This document shows positions 1-6,267 of a DNA stretch of 6,407 nt, in pieces (positions within the stretch are counted from its first letter, which is position 1; every line of letters begins with the position of its first letter). Origin of the DNA: Planctomycetota bacterium (lineage in GTDB: Bacteria > Planctomycetota > UBA1135 > UBA2386); assembly GCA_016793305.1 (NCBI GenBank), contig JAEUHU010000390.1, positions 1 through 6,407 on the forward strand, written 5' to 3'. Position numbers and translations under genes: made by a program. Below the pieces are notes generated by a model. It worked only from the letters and a program-made list of their open reading frames with translations. It ran no database searches and was not told the origin of the DNA.

Positions 1-1043
1 TCCTGCCGGGCGAAGCGCAGCAGGCGCACGGTGATGTCGCGCGCGCGCATCGCCTCCTTGCGCAGCAGCTGCAGGTAGTCGCGGGTCGGCGGGTCGTCGC
101 GGCCGCTGTGGTCGAGTTCGCGCAGCAGGCCGTCGGTGCCGGCGACGATGCTCGCCAGCGGGTTGTTGATCTCGTGCGCGATGCCGGCCGCCAGCGTGCC
201 GAGCTGCGCCAGGTGGGCCGTGCGCAGCACTTCGCGGGAACGTTCCTCGACGCGCCGCTCGAGCTCGTCGTGGCTGCTGCGCACCTTCTGCGCCATCGCC
301 CGGAACGTCAGTGCCAGGTCGCCGAGTTCGTCGGCGTGGTGCACCGGCACGTGCGTGCCGAGGTCGCCGCGGCCGAGCCGGATCGCCGCTTCGCGCAGTT
401 CGCGCACCGGCCGCAGCACGCGACGCAGCAGCAGCCAGGCCATGCCGGCCAGCGTGGCGACGCTGACGAGGCCGAGCAGCACCACGAACTGCGCGACGTC
501 GGCGCTGCGGCGTTCCAGGTGGTCGCCGATCTCGCGGGTCTCGTCCTCGATGGCGCGGATCAGCACCGTGGCGTGGTGCAGCGCTTCGTCGATCGGTCGA
601 GCGAGTTCGCCGAGCGGGGCGCCGGCGGCGAGCGGTGCGGCCGCGGCCTCGAGGGCGAGGTGCACGCGTTCGACCAGCCGGTCCTCGTTGTCTTCGTGGC
701 CCTTGCGCGACGGGTCGCCGTGGCTCTGGAAGCGCCGCAGGGTGGCCAGCGCGGCAGCGTGGTGGCGCCGGGCGTCGGCGAGGGCCAGCGGTGCTTCACT
801 GGCGTTCGCCTGCGGTGCTGTGACGACCCACTGCTGTGCGCCGCGCAGTTCGTCGAGCAGGGTGCGGGCCAGGTCCACTTCGCGCAGCTCCTCGAACAGG
901 CGCTGCACGTCGGCGTGCACGGAGTTGGCGAGCACGAACTGGCCGACGCCGGCCGCCAGCAGCAGCACCGCCAGCGGAGCGGTGACGAGCCACATCACGC
1001 GCCGCAGCGGCCGCCGCGGCGTCCTGGTCTCCTCACTCTGCAC
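1..1043 (-). CDS. HAMP-domain sensor histidine kinase, C-terminus cut by window edge
   Basis: Membrane-bound two-component sensor kinase; 347 codons are present. From the GTG start the order is: a basic N-terminus, TM1 (about residues 18-39), a mainly helical extracytoplasmic sensor region (about 40-183), TM2 (about 184-206), a HAMP linker (about 207-260, with the typical RPVRELREAA start and DELGDLALTF segment), a short coiled coil, then the dimerisation/phosphoacceptor domain. The H-box reads GIAHEINNPLASI, with His290 as the expected phosphorylated residue. The ATP-binding domain (N, G1, F, G2 boxes) would lie past the left edge. GTG at 1041-1043 is chosen because GGAGG lies 4 bases upstream. 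The start overlaps the end of the upstream YceI-like gene by 11 bases, so translation is probably coupled. The sensor region matches no named domain that I recognise. No response regulator is visible. Confident as a histidine kinase; signal unknown. Confidence 0.93.
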   Translation of the reverse strand, partial: MQSEETRTPRRPLRRVMWLVTAPLAVLLLAAGVGQFVLANSVHADVQRLFEELREVDLARTLLDELRGAQQWVVTAPQANASEAPLALADARRHHAAALATLRRFQSHGDPSRKGHEDNEDRLVERVHLALEAAAAPLAAGAPLGELARPIDEALHHATVLIRAIEDETREIGDHLERRSADVAQFVVLLGLVSVATLAGMAWLLLRRVLRPVRELREAAIRLGRGDLGTHVPVHHADELGDLALTFRAMAQKVRSSHDELERRVEERSREVLRTAHLAQLGTLAAGIAHEINNPLASIVAGTDGLLRELDHSGRDDPPTRDYLQLLRKEAMRARDITVRLLRFARQ

Positions 1044-1707
1044 GGCGCCTCCAGGCGAGGTCGAGTCCGAGCGTCACGGCGTGGGCCTCGGGGAACAGCG
1101 CCAGCCAGTGCCGCGTCGGCAGCCCGTAGCGATCGCCGGCGACGGTGCCATGGCCCTGCAGTCGCAGCGGCTTGCCCGGCAGCGAGCACTGCCAGAGCTG
1201 CATCGGCTGCAGCAGCACCTGCGCGCCGAAGCGCAGTTGGCCGAGCCAGGTCCGCTGCTGCACGCCGGGCAGGTCGGAGCTGGTCGAAGCGACGAGCTCG
1301 CCGCGGTAGGTGATCGTCGCCCCGCGGTGCACGCCCAGCACGTGTGCCAGGTCGAGGCCGCGTTCGGCCCCTTGCAGCGGTTCGAGCGACGCGAGGTCGA
1401 GCTGTAGCTCGAGCACCCCGCGGGTGCCGGCGTCGGCCAGTTGCAGTCGGCCGGTGACCGACGGGCAGCCGACCAGCAGATCCTCGTCGAGGCCGGTCAC
1501 GAGGAAGCGGACCGACGAATGCTCGGTGTCGAGTTCCAGGTCCAGGTTCTTCCTGCCGGGGGGCAGGTTCGGCAGGGTCGGCAGATCCGTCGCCGTGACG
1601 GCCGGCAAGGGCGGGGACGGCTTCGGCGGCAGCGCTCGCCAGGCGAAGCCGAGCGACGCGAGCAGCACCGGCGCGATGGCGCTCGGATACAACGCGGCGC
1701 GACTCAT
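1033..1707 (-). CDS. YceI-like secreted or membrane-anchored protein
   Basis: A 224-residue protein with an N-terminal hydrophobic segment (about residues 8-24, signal peptide or anchor), a Pro-rich stretch (27-50) and a beta-rich domain (about 54-222). The domain starts with LDTEHSSVRFLVTGLDEDLL, close to the YceI opening pattern (x-D-x-x-H-S-x-V-x-F), followed by a V-x-G-x-L strand and an L-x-L-x-L-x-S-L strand as in YceI. The later HL...YP-I-x-F region of typical YceI is only loosely kept (GATITYRGEL, about 129-138). YceI proteins have a lipocalin-like barrel that binds polyprenyl or amphiphilic molecules outside the cytoplasm. The ATG overlaps the stop of the flavoprotein gene (ATGA, 4 bases), and the gene end overlaps the kinase start by 11 bases, so it sits firmly inside the operon. 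The ATG lacks a strong Shine-Dalgarno sequence, in keeping with reinitiation. Divergent from the YceI protein at 5074; the family assignment is moderate. Confidence 0.72.
   Translation of the reverse strand: MSRAALYPSAIAPVLLASLGFAWRALPPKPSPPLPAVTATDLPTLPNLPPGRKNLDLELDTEHSSVRFLVTGLDEDLLVGCPSVTGRLQLADAGTRGVLELQLDLASLEPLQGAERGLDLAHVLGVHRGATITYRGELVASTSSDLPGVQQRTWLGQLRFGAQVLLQPMQLWQCSLPGKPLRLQGHGTVAGDRYGLPTRHWLALFPEAHAVTLGLDLAWRRRAE
1048..1052 (-). promoter_or_regulatory. Ribosome binding site of the histidine kinase
   Basis: GGAGG on the minus strand, 4 bases before the GTG at 1043. It lies inside the last codons of the preceding YceI-like gene and decides the GTG start over the ATG 16 codons further in. 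Confidence 0.6.
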
Positions 1708-2936
1708 GCGGATCGCACCGTCGCGGAGCGGTTCCAGGTGCGCCAGAAGCCGGGACGCCACAGTTCGCGCGGGTGCACGGTGTCGCCGGTCATGGTCACC
1801 AGCAGGTCGGCAAGGCCCGGCCAACGGCCGAGCATGCCGAGGAACGGCCCGACCAGCCATGGGTGGCGGATCGCCCGTTGCAGCAGCTTGGAAGCCGCCA
1901 TGCGCGGCGCGAGTTCGCGCTTTCGCGCGGCCCGGTAGGCCGCCATGGCCTTGGCTTCGCTCGCGGGCTCGTGCAGGGAGGCAGCGAGCTGGGTGCCCAG
2001 CGCTCGGGCGCCGAACAGCGCGAAGTAGATGCCCTCGCCGGTCAGCGGGTCGACGTAGCCCGCGGCGTCGCCGCAGAGCCACGCCCCGGGCAGAGTCGGC
2101 GTCGTGGTGCGGAAGCCGAACGGGCCACAGCCGCGCCACGGGGCGAGGCGCGTGCCGCCTTGCAGCCGTTCGGCCAGGGCTGGGGCCTGTGCGGCGTACC
2201 CTTCGACGAAGGCGTCCCAGTCGGCGGCGGTGCGCTTGCCGAACGCCTGCTGCGGCAGCACGAGGTTCAAGCTGTAGAGGCCCTCGTCGACGGTGGTGGC
2301 GGCGAAGAAGCCACCCGGCAGCAGGTGCACGTCGGCGCGTGGCCGGCTCGGCACGCCGGCGAAGTGGGCGACGAGCGCGAACTGCGACAGCCAGCCGATC
2401 TTTCGCTGCACGCCGAGGGCCTTCGCGACCCGCGAGTGCACGCCGTCGGCGCCGACCACGTGCTTCGCCGTGACCGCGACGGGGGCCCCGTCGACCGCCT
2501 TCAGCATGGCGCCGGTCACCCGGCCGCCGGCGTCGCGCTGCAGCGACACGAACTCGTGGCGCGGCAGGAAGTGCGCCCCGCTGGCTTCGGCGGCGCGCAG
2601 CAGGTGGTGGTCGAAGCGTTCGCGGCGGATGCCGTAGCCGCTGCGGCCGTGGCCCGGGCGATCGTCGAGCTGACGGAACGAACCGTCGGCGGCGCGGCCG
2701 TAGCCGGACAGACGCATGCCCAGCACCCGTTGCGCGCCGAGTTCCTCGAGCATGCCGCCGAGGCCGAGTTCGGCGAGGTACGGCAGGCACTCGGGACTGA
2801 GGAACTCGCCGCATGGCTTCTGCCGCGGGAAGGCCTTCTTGTCGGCGATCACCACCGAGAAGCCCTCGCCGGCCAGTCGTCGGGCCAGCGCCGAACCGGC
2901 GGGGCCGGCTCCCAGGATCAACACGTCAGCTTGCAT
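1704..2936 (-). CDS. FAD-dependent oxidoreductase, geranylgeranyl reductase-like family
   Basis: A 410-residue flavoprotein, normal length for the family. An N-terminal Rossmann dinucleotide-binding motif GAGPAG (9-14) follows a short beta strand. KPCGEFLSPE (40-49) is the conserved segment after the second strand. GADGVHS (162-168) is the DG motif, and CGDAAGYVDPLTGEGI (288-303) is the GD motif that contacts the FAD ribityl chain and pyrophosphate. This set defines the geranylgeranyl reductase / PHBH-type flavoenzyme group, whose members reduce prenyl double bonds or hydroxylate or oxidise polyketide and aromatic substrates. No signal peptide or membrane span is evident, so it is cytoplasmic or peripheral. 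The start is supported by GAGGAA 6 bases upstream. The ATG overlaps the exporter end by 11 bases and the stop overlaps the YceI-like start by 4. Family is firm; whether it is a reductase, monooxygenase or dehydrogenase, and its substrate, cannot be read from the sequence. Confidence 0.93.
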   Translation of the reverse strand: MQADVLILGAGPAGSALARRLAGEGFSVVIADKKAFPRQKPCGEFLSPECLPYLAELGLGGMLEELGAQRVLGMRLSGYGRAADGSFRQLDDRPGHGRSGYGIRRERFDHHLLRAAEASGAHFLPRHEFVSLQRDAGGRVTGAMLKAVDGAPVAVTAKHVVGADGVHSRVAKALGVQRKIGWLSQFALVAHFAGVPSRPRADVHLLPGGFFAATTVDEGLYSLNLVLPQQAFGKRTAADWDAFVEGYAAQAPALAERLQGGTRLAPWRGCGPFGFRTTTPTLPGAWLCGDAAGYVDPLTGEGIYFALFGARALGTQLAASLHEPASEAKAMAAYRAARKRELAPRMAASKLLQRAIRHPWLVGPFLGMLGRWPGLADLLVTMTGDTVHPRELWRPGFWRTWNRSATVRSA

Positions 2937-4878
2937 GGGGTGTTCCTCGCGGGGCGGCGCGACGGGTGGCGACGGTCATCAGCAGCGGCAGCACCACAGC
3001 GGTCGCGAACCAAGCCGCGGCGATGGTCGCGCTCGCCAGCATGGCGAACTCGACGGTGGTGGCGAGCCGGCTGGTCGCCGCGGTCGCGAAGCCGAGCATC
3101 AGCACGACGCTCGACAGCGTCATCGCCCTGCCACAGCGTTCGAGTGCCGAACGCAGCGCCGCGCGCGGCCCCAGGCACCGGCGATGTTCGCGGTAGTGGT
3201 GCAGCAGATGCAGGGTGTTGTCGACGATCAGGCCGAGCATCGTGCAACCGATCATCGCGGTCGCCACGGACACCGGCCGGTCGCACAGACCGAGCGTGCC
3301 GTAGAGCCAGGTCGACGGCAGCAGGTTCGGCAGCAGCGCCAGCAGGCCGAGGCGAAGCGAGCCGAGCCCGATCACCATGCAGACGGCGAGCAGCACGAAC
3401 GACAGCCCCATGCTGCCGCCGAGGCTCTGCATCAGCCGGTCGGAGTCACGCGCGATCTGCACCGACGGTCCGGCGACGAACACGTCGTCGAAGCCGAGTA
3501 CGGCGGCGCTGCGTTCGGCGCCGTCGAACAGCGGCGTGCGCATGCCGCTGCCGCCGGGCTGCAGCACGAACGGCACCACCAGTCCGCCTTCGGCGCCGAC
3601 CTGTGGCGGTCCGCCGAGCCCGGCGATGCCGGGCGCCTGGCGCAACATCGCGACGAACGGCAACAGCCGGCTCGGGTCGGCGGCGGCGCTGCGTTCGGGC
3701 ACCACGAGGTGGCACAGCTCGACGCCGCCGAGCCGCGCGGCCAGGTGGTCGTGGTCGATGCGCACCGGATCGTCGACCGGCAGCAGCCGCAGCGGGTCGT
3801 TGTCGGCGGCCAGGCGCGGCAGGCCGGTGGCGGCGACGGTGGTCAACACGACGGTCGCCGTCAGCAGCAGGCTGCGGCGACGCTGCAGCCGGTCGAACCA
3901 GCGGGCATGGGTCGCCGCCCCCGAGCGGCCCGGCGCACCGCGGACCACGAACGGCAGCCAGTTCGGCAGCAGCAGGAACATGAACCAGTGCGCCAGGCCG
4001 ACCCCGAACGCGCTGCGCATGCCGAAGTCGGTGACCGCGGGCACCACGCTGATGCCGAGCGACCACAGCCCGACCATCGTCGTCGCGGTCGCCAGCAGGG
4101 CGGGGCGCCGCATGCTGTGCGCCGCGGCGGCGGCCGCGGCCGCGGCGTCGAGTCCTTCGGCCCGGTGGCTCTGGAACGCCTCGACGAAGTGCACGCTCGC
4201 CGCGACGCCGATCGTCAGCAGCACCGGGTCCAGCAACGCCGCCACCGGATCGAGTTCGTGGCCGAGCAGCGCGATCAGGCCGCCGGTCCAGGCGATCGCA
4301 CAGACGGCCGGCAACAGCACGGCCAACGCGAGGCCGAGCCGCCGGTAGAACGCGTAGGCAGCGGCCAGCAGCACGCCGAGCAGCACCGGCACGATCGTCG
4401 TGCGCTCGCCAGCGACCAGGCGCGCGATGGTGCCTTCGACCAACGGCAAGCCGGCGGCACGGACGGTGAGGGCGGCAGGGGCCTTCGCGCGGGCCATCGC
4501 GACCACCGCCTCGGCGGTGGCGAGTGGGTCGCCGCCGTCGAGCGTCACCGGCACCAGGAACAGTCCGGGATCGGGGACCTTGGCCACCTGGGTGCGGGCG
4601 ACGCCGGGCAGCCCTTCGAGCTGCTGGCACAGCGTCGCCAGGGTGGCGCGGTCGCTCTCGAGCATCGGCAGGTCGCCCCGCACGACGAAGGCGAGCAGCA
4701 CGACCGGAGCGGCGCCGATCGCTTCTTCGAGGGCGCGCAGTTGCCGCGCGTCCTGGCTGTCCGGCGACTTCAGCGCACGATTGGTGGGGTCGACCGGCTG
4801 CTCCGACAGCCCGTGCAGCAGGAACGCCGTGGCCGCGGCGAACACGAGCCAGCAAAGGCGGCGAAGGAGGCGGAGCAT
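2926..4878 (-). CDS. RND superfamily (MMPL/COG1033-type) exporter
   Basis: A 650-residue inner-membrane protein with the duplicated RND plan. First half: TM1 (about 8-23), an extracytoplasmic domain (about 25-155), then a run of helices (about 162-312). Second half: a helix at about 335-353, an extracytoplasmic domain (about 355-485) opening with AADNDPLRLLPVDDPVR, which is typical of COG1033 proteins after this helix, then a second helix bundle (about 490-636). The paired helix-4 segments are TIGVAASVHFVEAF (222-235) and GLIVDNTLHLLHHY (549-562). Members export lipids, sterol-like or other hydrophobic compounds using the proton gradient. It is short for the family (often 750-1000), with small extracytoplasmic domains and no sign of AcrB-type docking parts. 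ATG 4878 is preferred because it gives a short basic N-terminus before TM1, although it has no clear Shine-Dalgarno. An in-frame GTG at 4914 would add 12 residues. First gene of the leftward operon. Substrate unknown. Confidence 0.9.
   Translation of the reverse strand: MLRLLRRLCWLVFAAATAFLLHGLSEQPVDPTNRALKSPDSQDARQLRALEEAIGAAPVVLLAFVVRGDLPMLESDRATLATLCQQLEGLPGVARTQVAKVPDPGLFLVPVTLDGGDPLATAEAVVAMARAKAPAALTVRAAGLPLVEGTIARLVAGERTTIVPVLLGVLLAAAYAFYRRLGLALAVLLPAVCAIAWTGGLIALLGHELDPVAALLDPVLLTIGVAASVHFVEAFQSHRAEGLDAAAAAAAAAHSMRRPALLATATTMVGLWSLGISVVPAVTDFGMRSAFGVGLAHWFMFLLLPNWLPFVVRGAPGRSGAATHARWFDRLQRRRSLLLTATVVLTTVAATGLPRLAADNDPLRLLPVDDPVRIDHDHLAARLGGVELCHLVVPERSAAADPSRLLPFVAMLRQAPGIAGLGGPPQVGAEGGLVVPFVLQPGGSGMRTPLFDGAERSAAVLGFDDVFVAGPSVQIARDSDRLMQSLGGSMGLSFVLLAVCMVIGLGSLRLGLLALLPNLLPSTWLYGTLGLCDRPVSVATAMIGCTMLGLIVDNTLHLLHHYREHRRCLGPRAALRSALERCGRAMTLSSVVLMLGFATAATSRLATTVEFAMLASATIAAAWFATAVVLPLLMTVATRRAAPRGTPHAS
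2943..2948 (-). promoter_or_regulatory. Ribosome binding site of the flavoprotein gene
   Basis: GAGGAA on the minus strand, 6 bases before the ATG at 2936. It lies within the final codons of the exporter gene and supports the overlapping start. Confidence 0.6.
4121..4147. repeat. GC-only alanine-codon tract inside the exporter gene
   Basis: 27 bases of pure G and C with CCGCGG/GGCCGC subrepeats, coding nine alanines in a row (residues 245-253) in the cytoplasmic linker between two helices of the first RND half. Alanine-rich helices are normal here in the family, but the pure GC run is a possible slippage site and a likely sequencing-error spot. Confidence 0.6.
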
Positions 4879-4953
4879 CGGCAGGGGAGGGCGAACGGCG
4901 TCGCCGGAAAGCACAGGACGTGCCGAGGTTGGGTGGGGCAGCGTGCCGGACGC

Positions 4954-4977
4954 GACGGCCCGGCAGCGTGTCGTTCC
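4954..4977 (-). promoter_or_regulatory. Weak ECF-sigma-like promoter match for the leftward operon
   Basis: Minus strand shows GGAAC (4973-4977), 15 bases, then CGTC (4954-4957). This resembles the GGAAC...CGTC elements used by several ECF sigma factors, though the spacing is slightly short. A transcript would start about 65-70 bases before the exporter ATG. Very tentative. Confidence 0.15.
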
Positions 4978-4989
4978 TACCGATGCCGT

Positions 4990-5000
4990 GCAAGTCTTGC
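4990..5000. repeat. Short palindrome GCAAG-T-CTTGC
   Basis: Perfect 5-base arms around one T, near the middle of the divergent intergenic region and about 74 bases before the rightward ATG. Position and AT content, unusual in this GC-rich stretch, fit a small operator, but arms this short can occur by chance. Confidence 0.25.
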
Positions 5001-5062
5001 TTGGTCGCCGGGGCGGGGATGCGCTCGCATGGGCACGACCACGTCGGGCACGGCGATTGCCC

Positions 5063-5069
5063 AGGGTGA
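5063..5069 (+). promoter_or_regulatory. Ribosome binding site of the coiled-coil YceI gene
   Basis: AGGGTGA before the ATG at 5074, with AGGG 7 bases from the start. It favours 5074 over the in-frame ATG at 5029, which has only a G-rich run about 9 bases upstream. Confidence 0.5.
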
Positions 5070-5073
5070 AACC

Positions 5074-6267
5074 ATGACCGGCAAGTTGCTGCAGATCCTC
5101 GGTGTCCTGTTCGTGCTCGGTCTGGTCGGGGGAGCGGTAGCCGGCTTCGGCATCCTGAAGGATCGGGTCAAGGTCGTGATCGCCGCCGACGAAGCGGCGA
5201 GCGGGCCCGAGCCGGTGGCCCTGCTGCGCGACGACGTCAAGGTGCTGGCCGAGGACCTCGGCAACCTGCAGCAGGCCCTCGGCCCGAACTTCGAGCAGCT
5301 CGCCAACGGCATCGAGGAGCGCGCCGCGGTGCGGCACGGCGAAGTCGCGGCGCTGCGTCGCGAGGTGGCGCTGCTGCAGCAGCAGCTCGCCGAGCTCGCG
5401 CGCGCGCAGGCGGCGGCCCGCACGGAAGTGGGGCAGTTGGTCGCCCGCCTCGAAGCACAGCCAGCGGCCAGGCAGGCGGCGTCCGGCGCTGACGGTGCCG
5501 CCCCGGTGGAACCCGCCCCGCGGCCGACCGAGACCGGTGCGACCGGACCGGCGCCGGTGGCGAACGAGCCGGCGGTCGTGGTGGCTCCGCCGGCCGAGCC
5601 GACGACCGCGGACGCGGCTCCTGCACCGAGCAAACCCAAGGGCGCGTTCCTGTTCGGGGGCAGCAAGTTCCGCTGCGACGAGCCCAACGACTACGAGATC
5701 GTGCCGGAGCTGTCGCGCGTCGGCTTCGACGCGAAGAGCACGCTGCACGACTTCACCGGCGTGACCCAGGACGTGTCGGGCCGGATGACGCTCGACTTCG
5801 ACGATCCGGCCGGTGCCTGGACGGGCTCGGTGCGCTGCATGGCCGCGACCTTGAAGACGGGCGTCGACGGCCGCGACAGCAACATGTGGGAGTACCTCGA
5901 CAGCAAGAACCACCCGGCGATCGAGTTCACGCTCGAGAAGTTCGTGCCGGCGGCCGCGGGCGTCGACGTCGCCAAGCAGACGGCGCGCGGCGAGGTGACC
6001 GGCACCATGACGATCCGCGGCAAGGCCCGCTCGGTGCGCATGCCGGTCGAGCTGTCGATCGACCCGCAGCGGCGCCTCGTGCTGAACGGCGAGATGCCGC
6101 TGCGCCTGCCCGACTACGAAGTGCCGGTGCCGAGCCAGCTCGGCGTCATCAACATGCAGGAAGAGGTGCGCGTGTGGATCGCGCTGCGCGCCCGGGTGAA
6201 GGCCGCCGGCAAGGCCGACCCGAAGGCCGGGGCTGGGGGTGTTGGCGCCGACGGAGGTCGCAAGTGA
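5074..6267 (+). CDS. Membrane-anchored coiled-coil protein with C-terminal YceI domain
   Basis: A 397-residue protein in four parts: an uncleaved-looking N-terminal membrane anchor (about 5-27), a charged Leu/Ala/Glu/Gln-rich coiled coil (about 48-130), a Pro/Ala/Thr-rich flexible linker (about 131-189), and a YceI domain (about 205-376). In the domain, YEIVPELSRVGFDAKSTLHD (207-226) is the usual first strand. RDSNMWEYLDSKNHPAIEFT (267-286) matches the YceI segment of an R-D-x-x-M/L motif, a short loop, then H/Y-P-x-I-x-F, and GTMTIRGKARSVRMPV (310-325) is the L-T-x-R-G-x-x-x-x-V-x-x-P motif. YceI domains bind isoprenoid or amphiphilic ligands; the anchor and linker would hold this one on the outer face of the inner membrane. 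ATG 5074 is chosen for AGGGTGA just upstream and its position ahead of the anchor; ATG 5029 in frame would add 15 residues. First gene of the rightward unit, divergent from the exporter. Typical YceI proteins are about 190 residues and lack the long N-terminal part. Confidence 0.92.
   Translation: MTGKLLQILGVLFVLGLVGGAVAGFGILKDRVKVVIAADEAASGPEPVALLRDDVKVLAEDLGNLQQALGPNFEQLANGIEERAAVRHGEVAALRREVALLQQQLAELARAQAAARTEVGQLVARLEAQPAARQAASGADGAAPVEPAPRPTETGATGPAPVANEPAVVVAPPAEPTTADAAPAPSKPKGAFLFGGSKFRCDEPNDYEIVPELSRVGFDAKSTLHDFTGVTQDVSGRMTLDFDDPAGAWTGSVRCMAATLKTGVDGRDSNMWEYLDSKNHPAIEFTLEKFVPAAAGVDVAKQTARGEVTGTMTIRGKARSVRMPVELSIDPQRRLVLNGEMPLRLPDYEVPVPSQLGVINMQEEVRVWIALRARVKAAGKADPKAGAGGVGADGGRK
6253..6257 (+). 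promoter_or_regulatory. Ribosome binding site of the lipoprotein gene
   Basis: GGAGG, 6 bases before the GTG at 6264 and inside the last codons of the YceI gene. It supports the overlapping GTG start. Confidence 0.65.

Larger units (their letters stand above)
4919..5052. repeat. Four-copy CGTGCC hexamer set, possible operators
   Basis: The hexamer occurs directly at 4919-4924 and 4942-4947, and as its complement GGCACG at 5032-5037 and 5047-5052. Each pair lies near one of the divergent genes. The right pair sits in a longer direct repeat, GGGCACG (5031-5037 and 5046-5052, period 15). The hexamer also occurs in coding DNA here at roughly one per 500 bases by eye, so the clustering is suggestive only. 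Confidence 0.25.
4879..5073. promoter_or_regulatory. Divergent intergenic region carrying both operon promoters
   Basis: 195 bases between the divergent start codons of the exporter and the coiled-coil YceI gene. It is the only non-coding gap in the window and must hold the promoters of both units if the annotated starts are right. It shows a short palindrome (4990-5000), four copies of the hexamer CGTGCC in two opposed pairs, and one weak sigma-factor-like match on the minus strand. No housekeeping -35/-10 pair stands out on either strand, and I see no small gene in it. Alternative starts (GTG 4914 leftward, ATG 5029 rightward) would narrow the gap to about 114 bases. Confidence 0.6.

Noticed and set aside
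108..1407. Two rightward open frames of about 400 codons
   Set aside because: Both are antisense to the histidine kinase and YceI-like gene, which have clear motifs. Their translations are Arg/Ala/Ser or His/Gln rich and resemble no family.
1708..2814. Leftward frame giving the YceI-like gene a 369-codon N-terminal extension
   Set aside because: The extension lies in another frame of the flavoprotein gene and is Arg/Pro-rich shadow sequence. The ATG at 1707 with a 4-base overlap is the natural start.
1773..3983. Rightward open frame of 736 codons
   Set aside because: Antisense to the flavoprotein and exporter, extremely Arg/Ala rich with no domain. A shadow frame.
4944..4965. Inverted repeat TGCCGG ... 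CCGGCA as a terminator or operator
   Set aside because: Six-base arms with a 10-base loop are expected by chance in such GC-rich DNA, no T-run follows, and no gene ends here.
2716..5073. Long rightward open frame continuing upstream of the YceI gene, for a combined 1183 codons
   Set aside because: It runs antisense to the exporter and its translation is low-complexity (Arg, Gln, His, Ala, Gly rich), without domains. It is a high-GC shadow frame in phase with the real gene, which starts at 5074.
4879..5073. Sigma-54 promoter in the intergenic region
   Set aside because: TTGC and GGCAC pieces occur, but no GG and GC pair has the required 10-base spacing on either strand.
4879..5913. Leftward open frame extending the exporter N-terminus by about 345 codons
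   Set aside because: The extension is antisense to the coiled-coil YceI gene, has no recognisable domain, and precedes a natural membrane-anchor start at 4878. Open only because stops are rare at this GC content.
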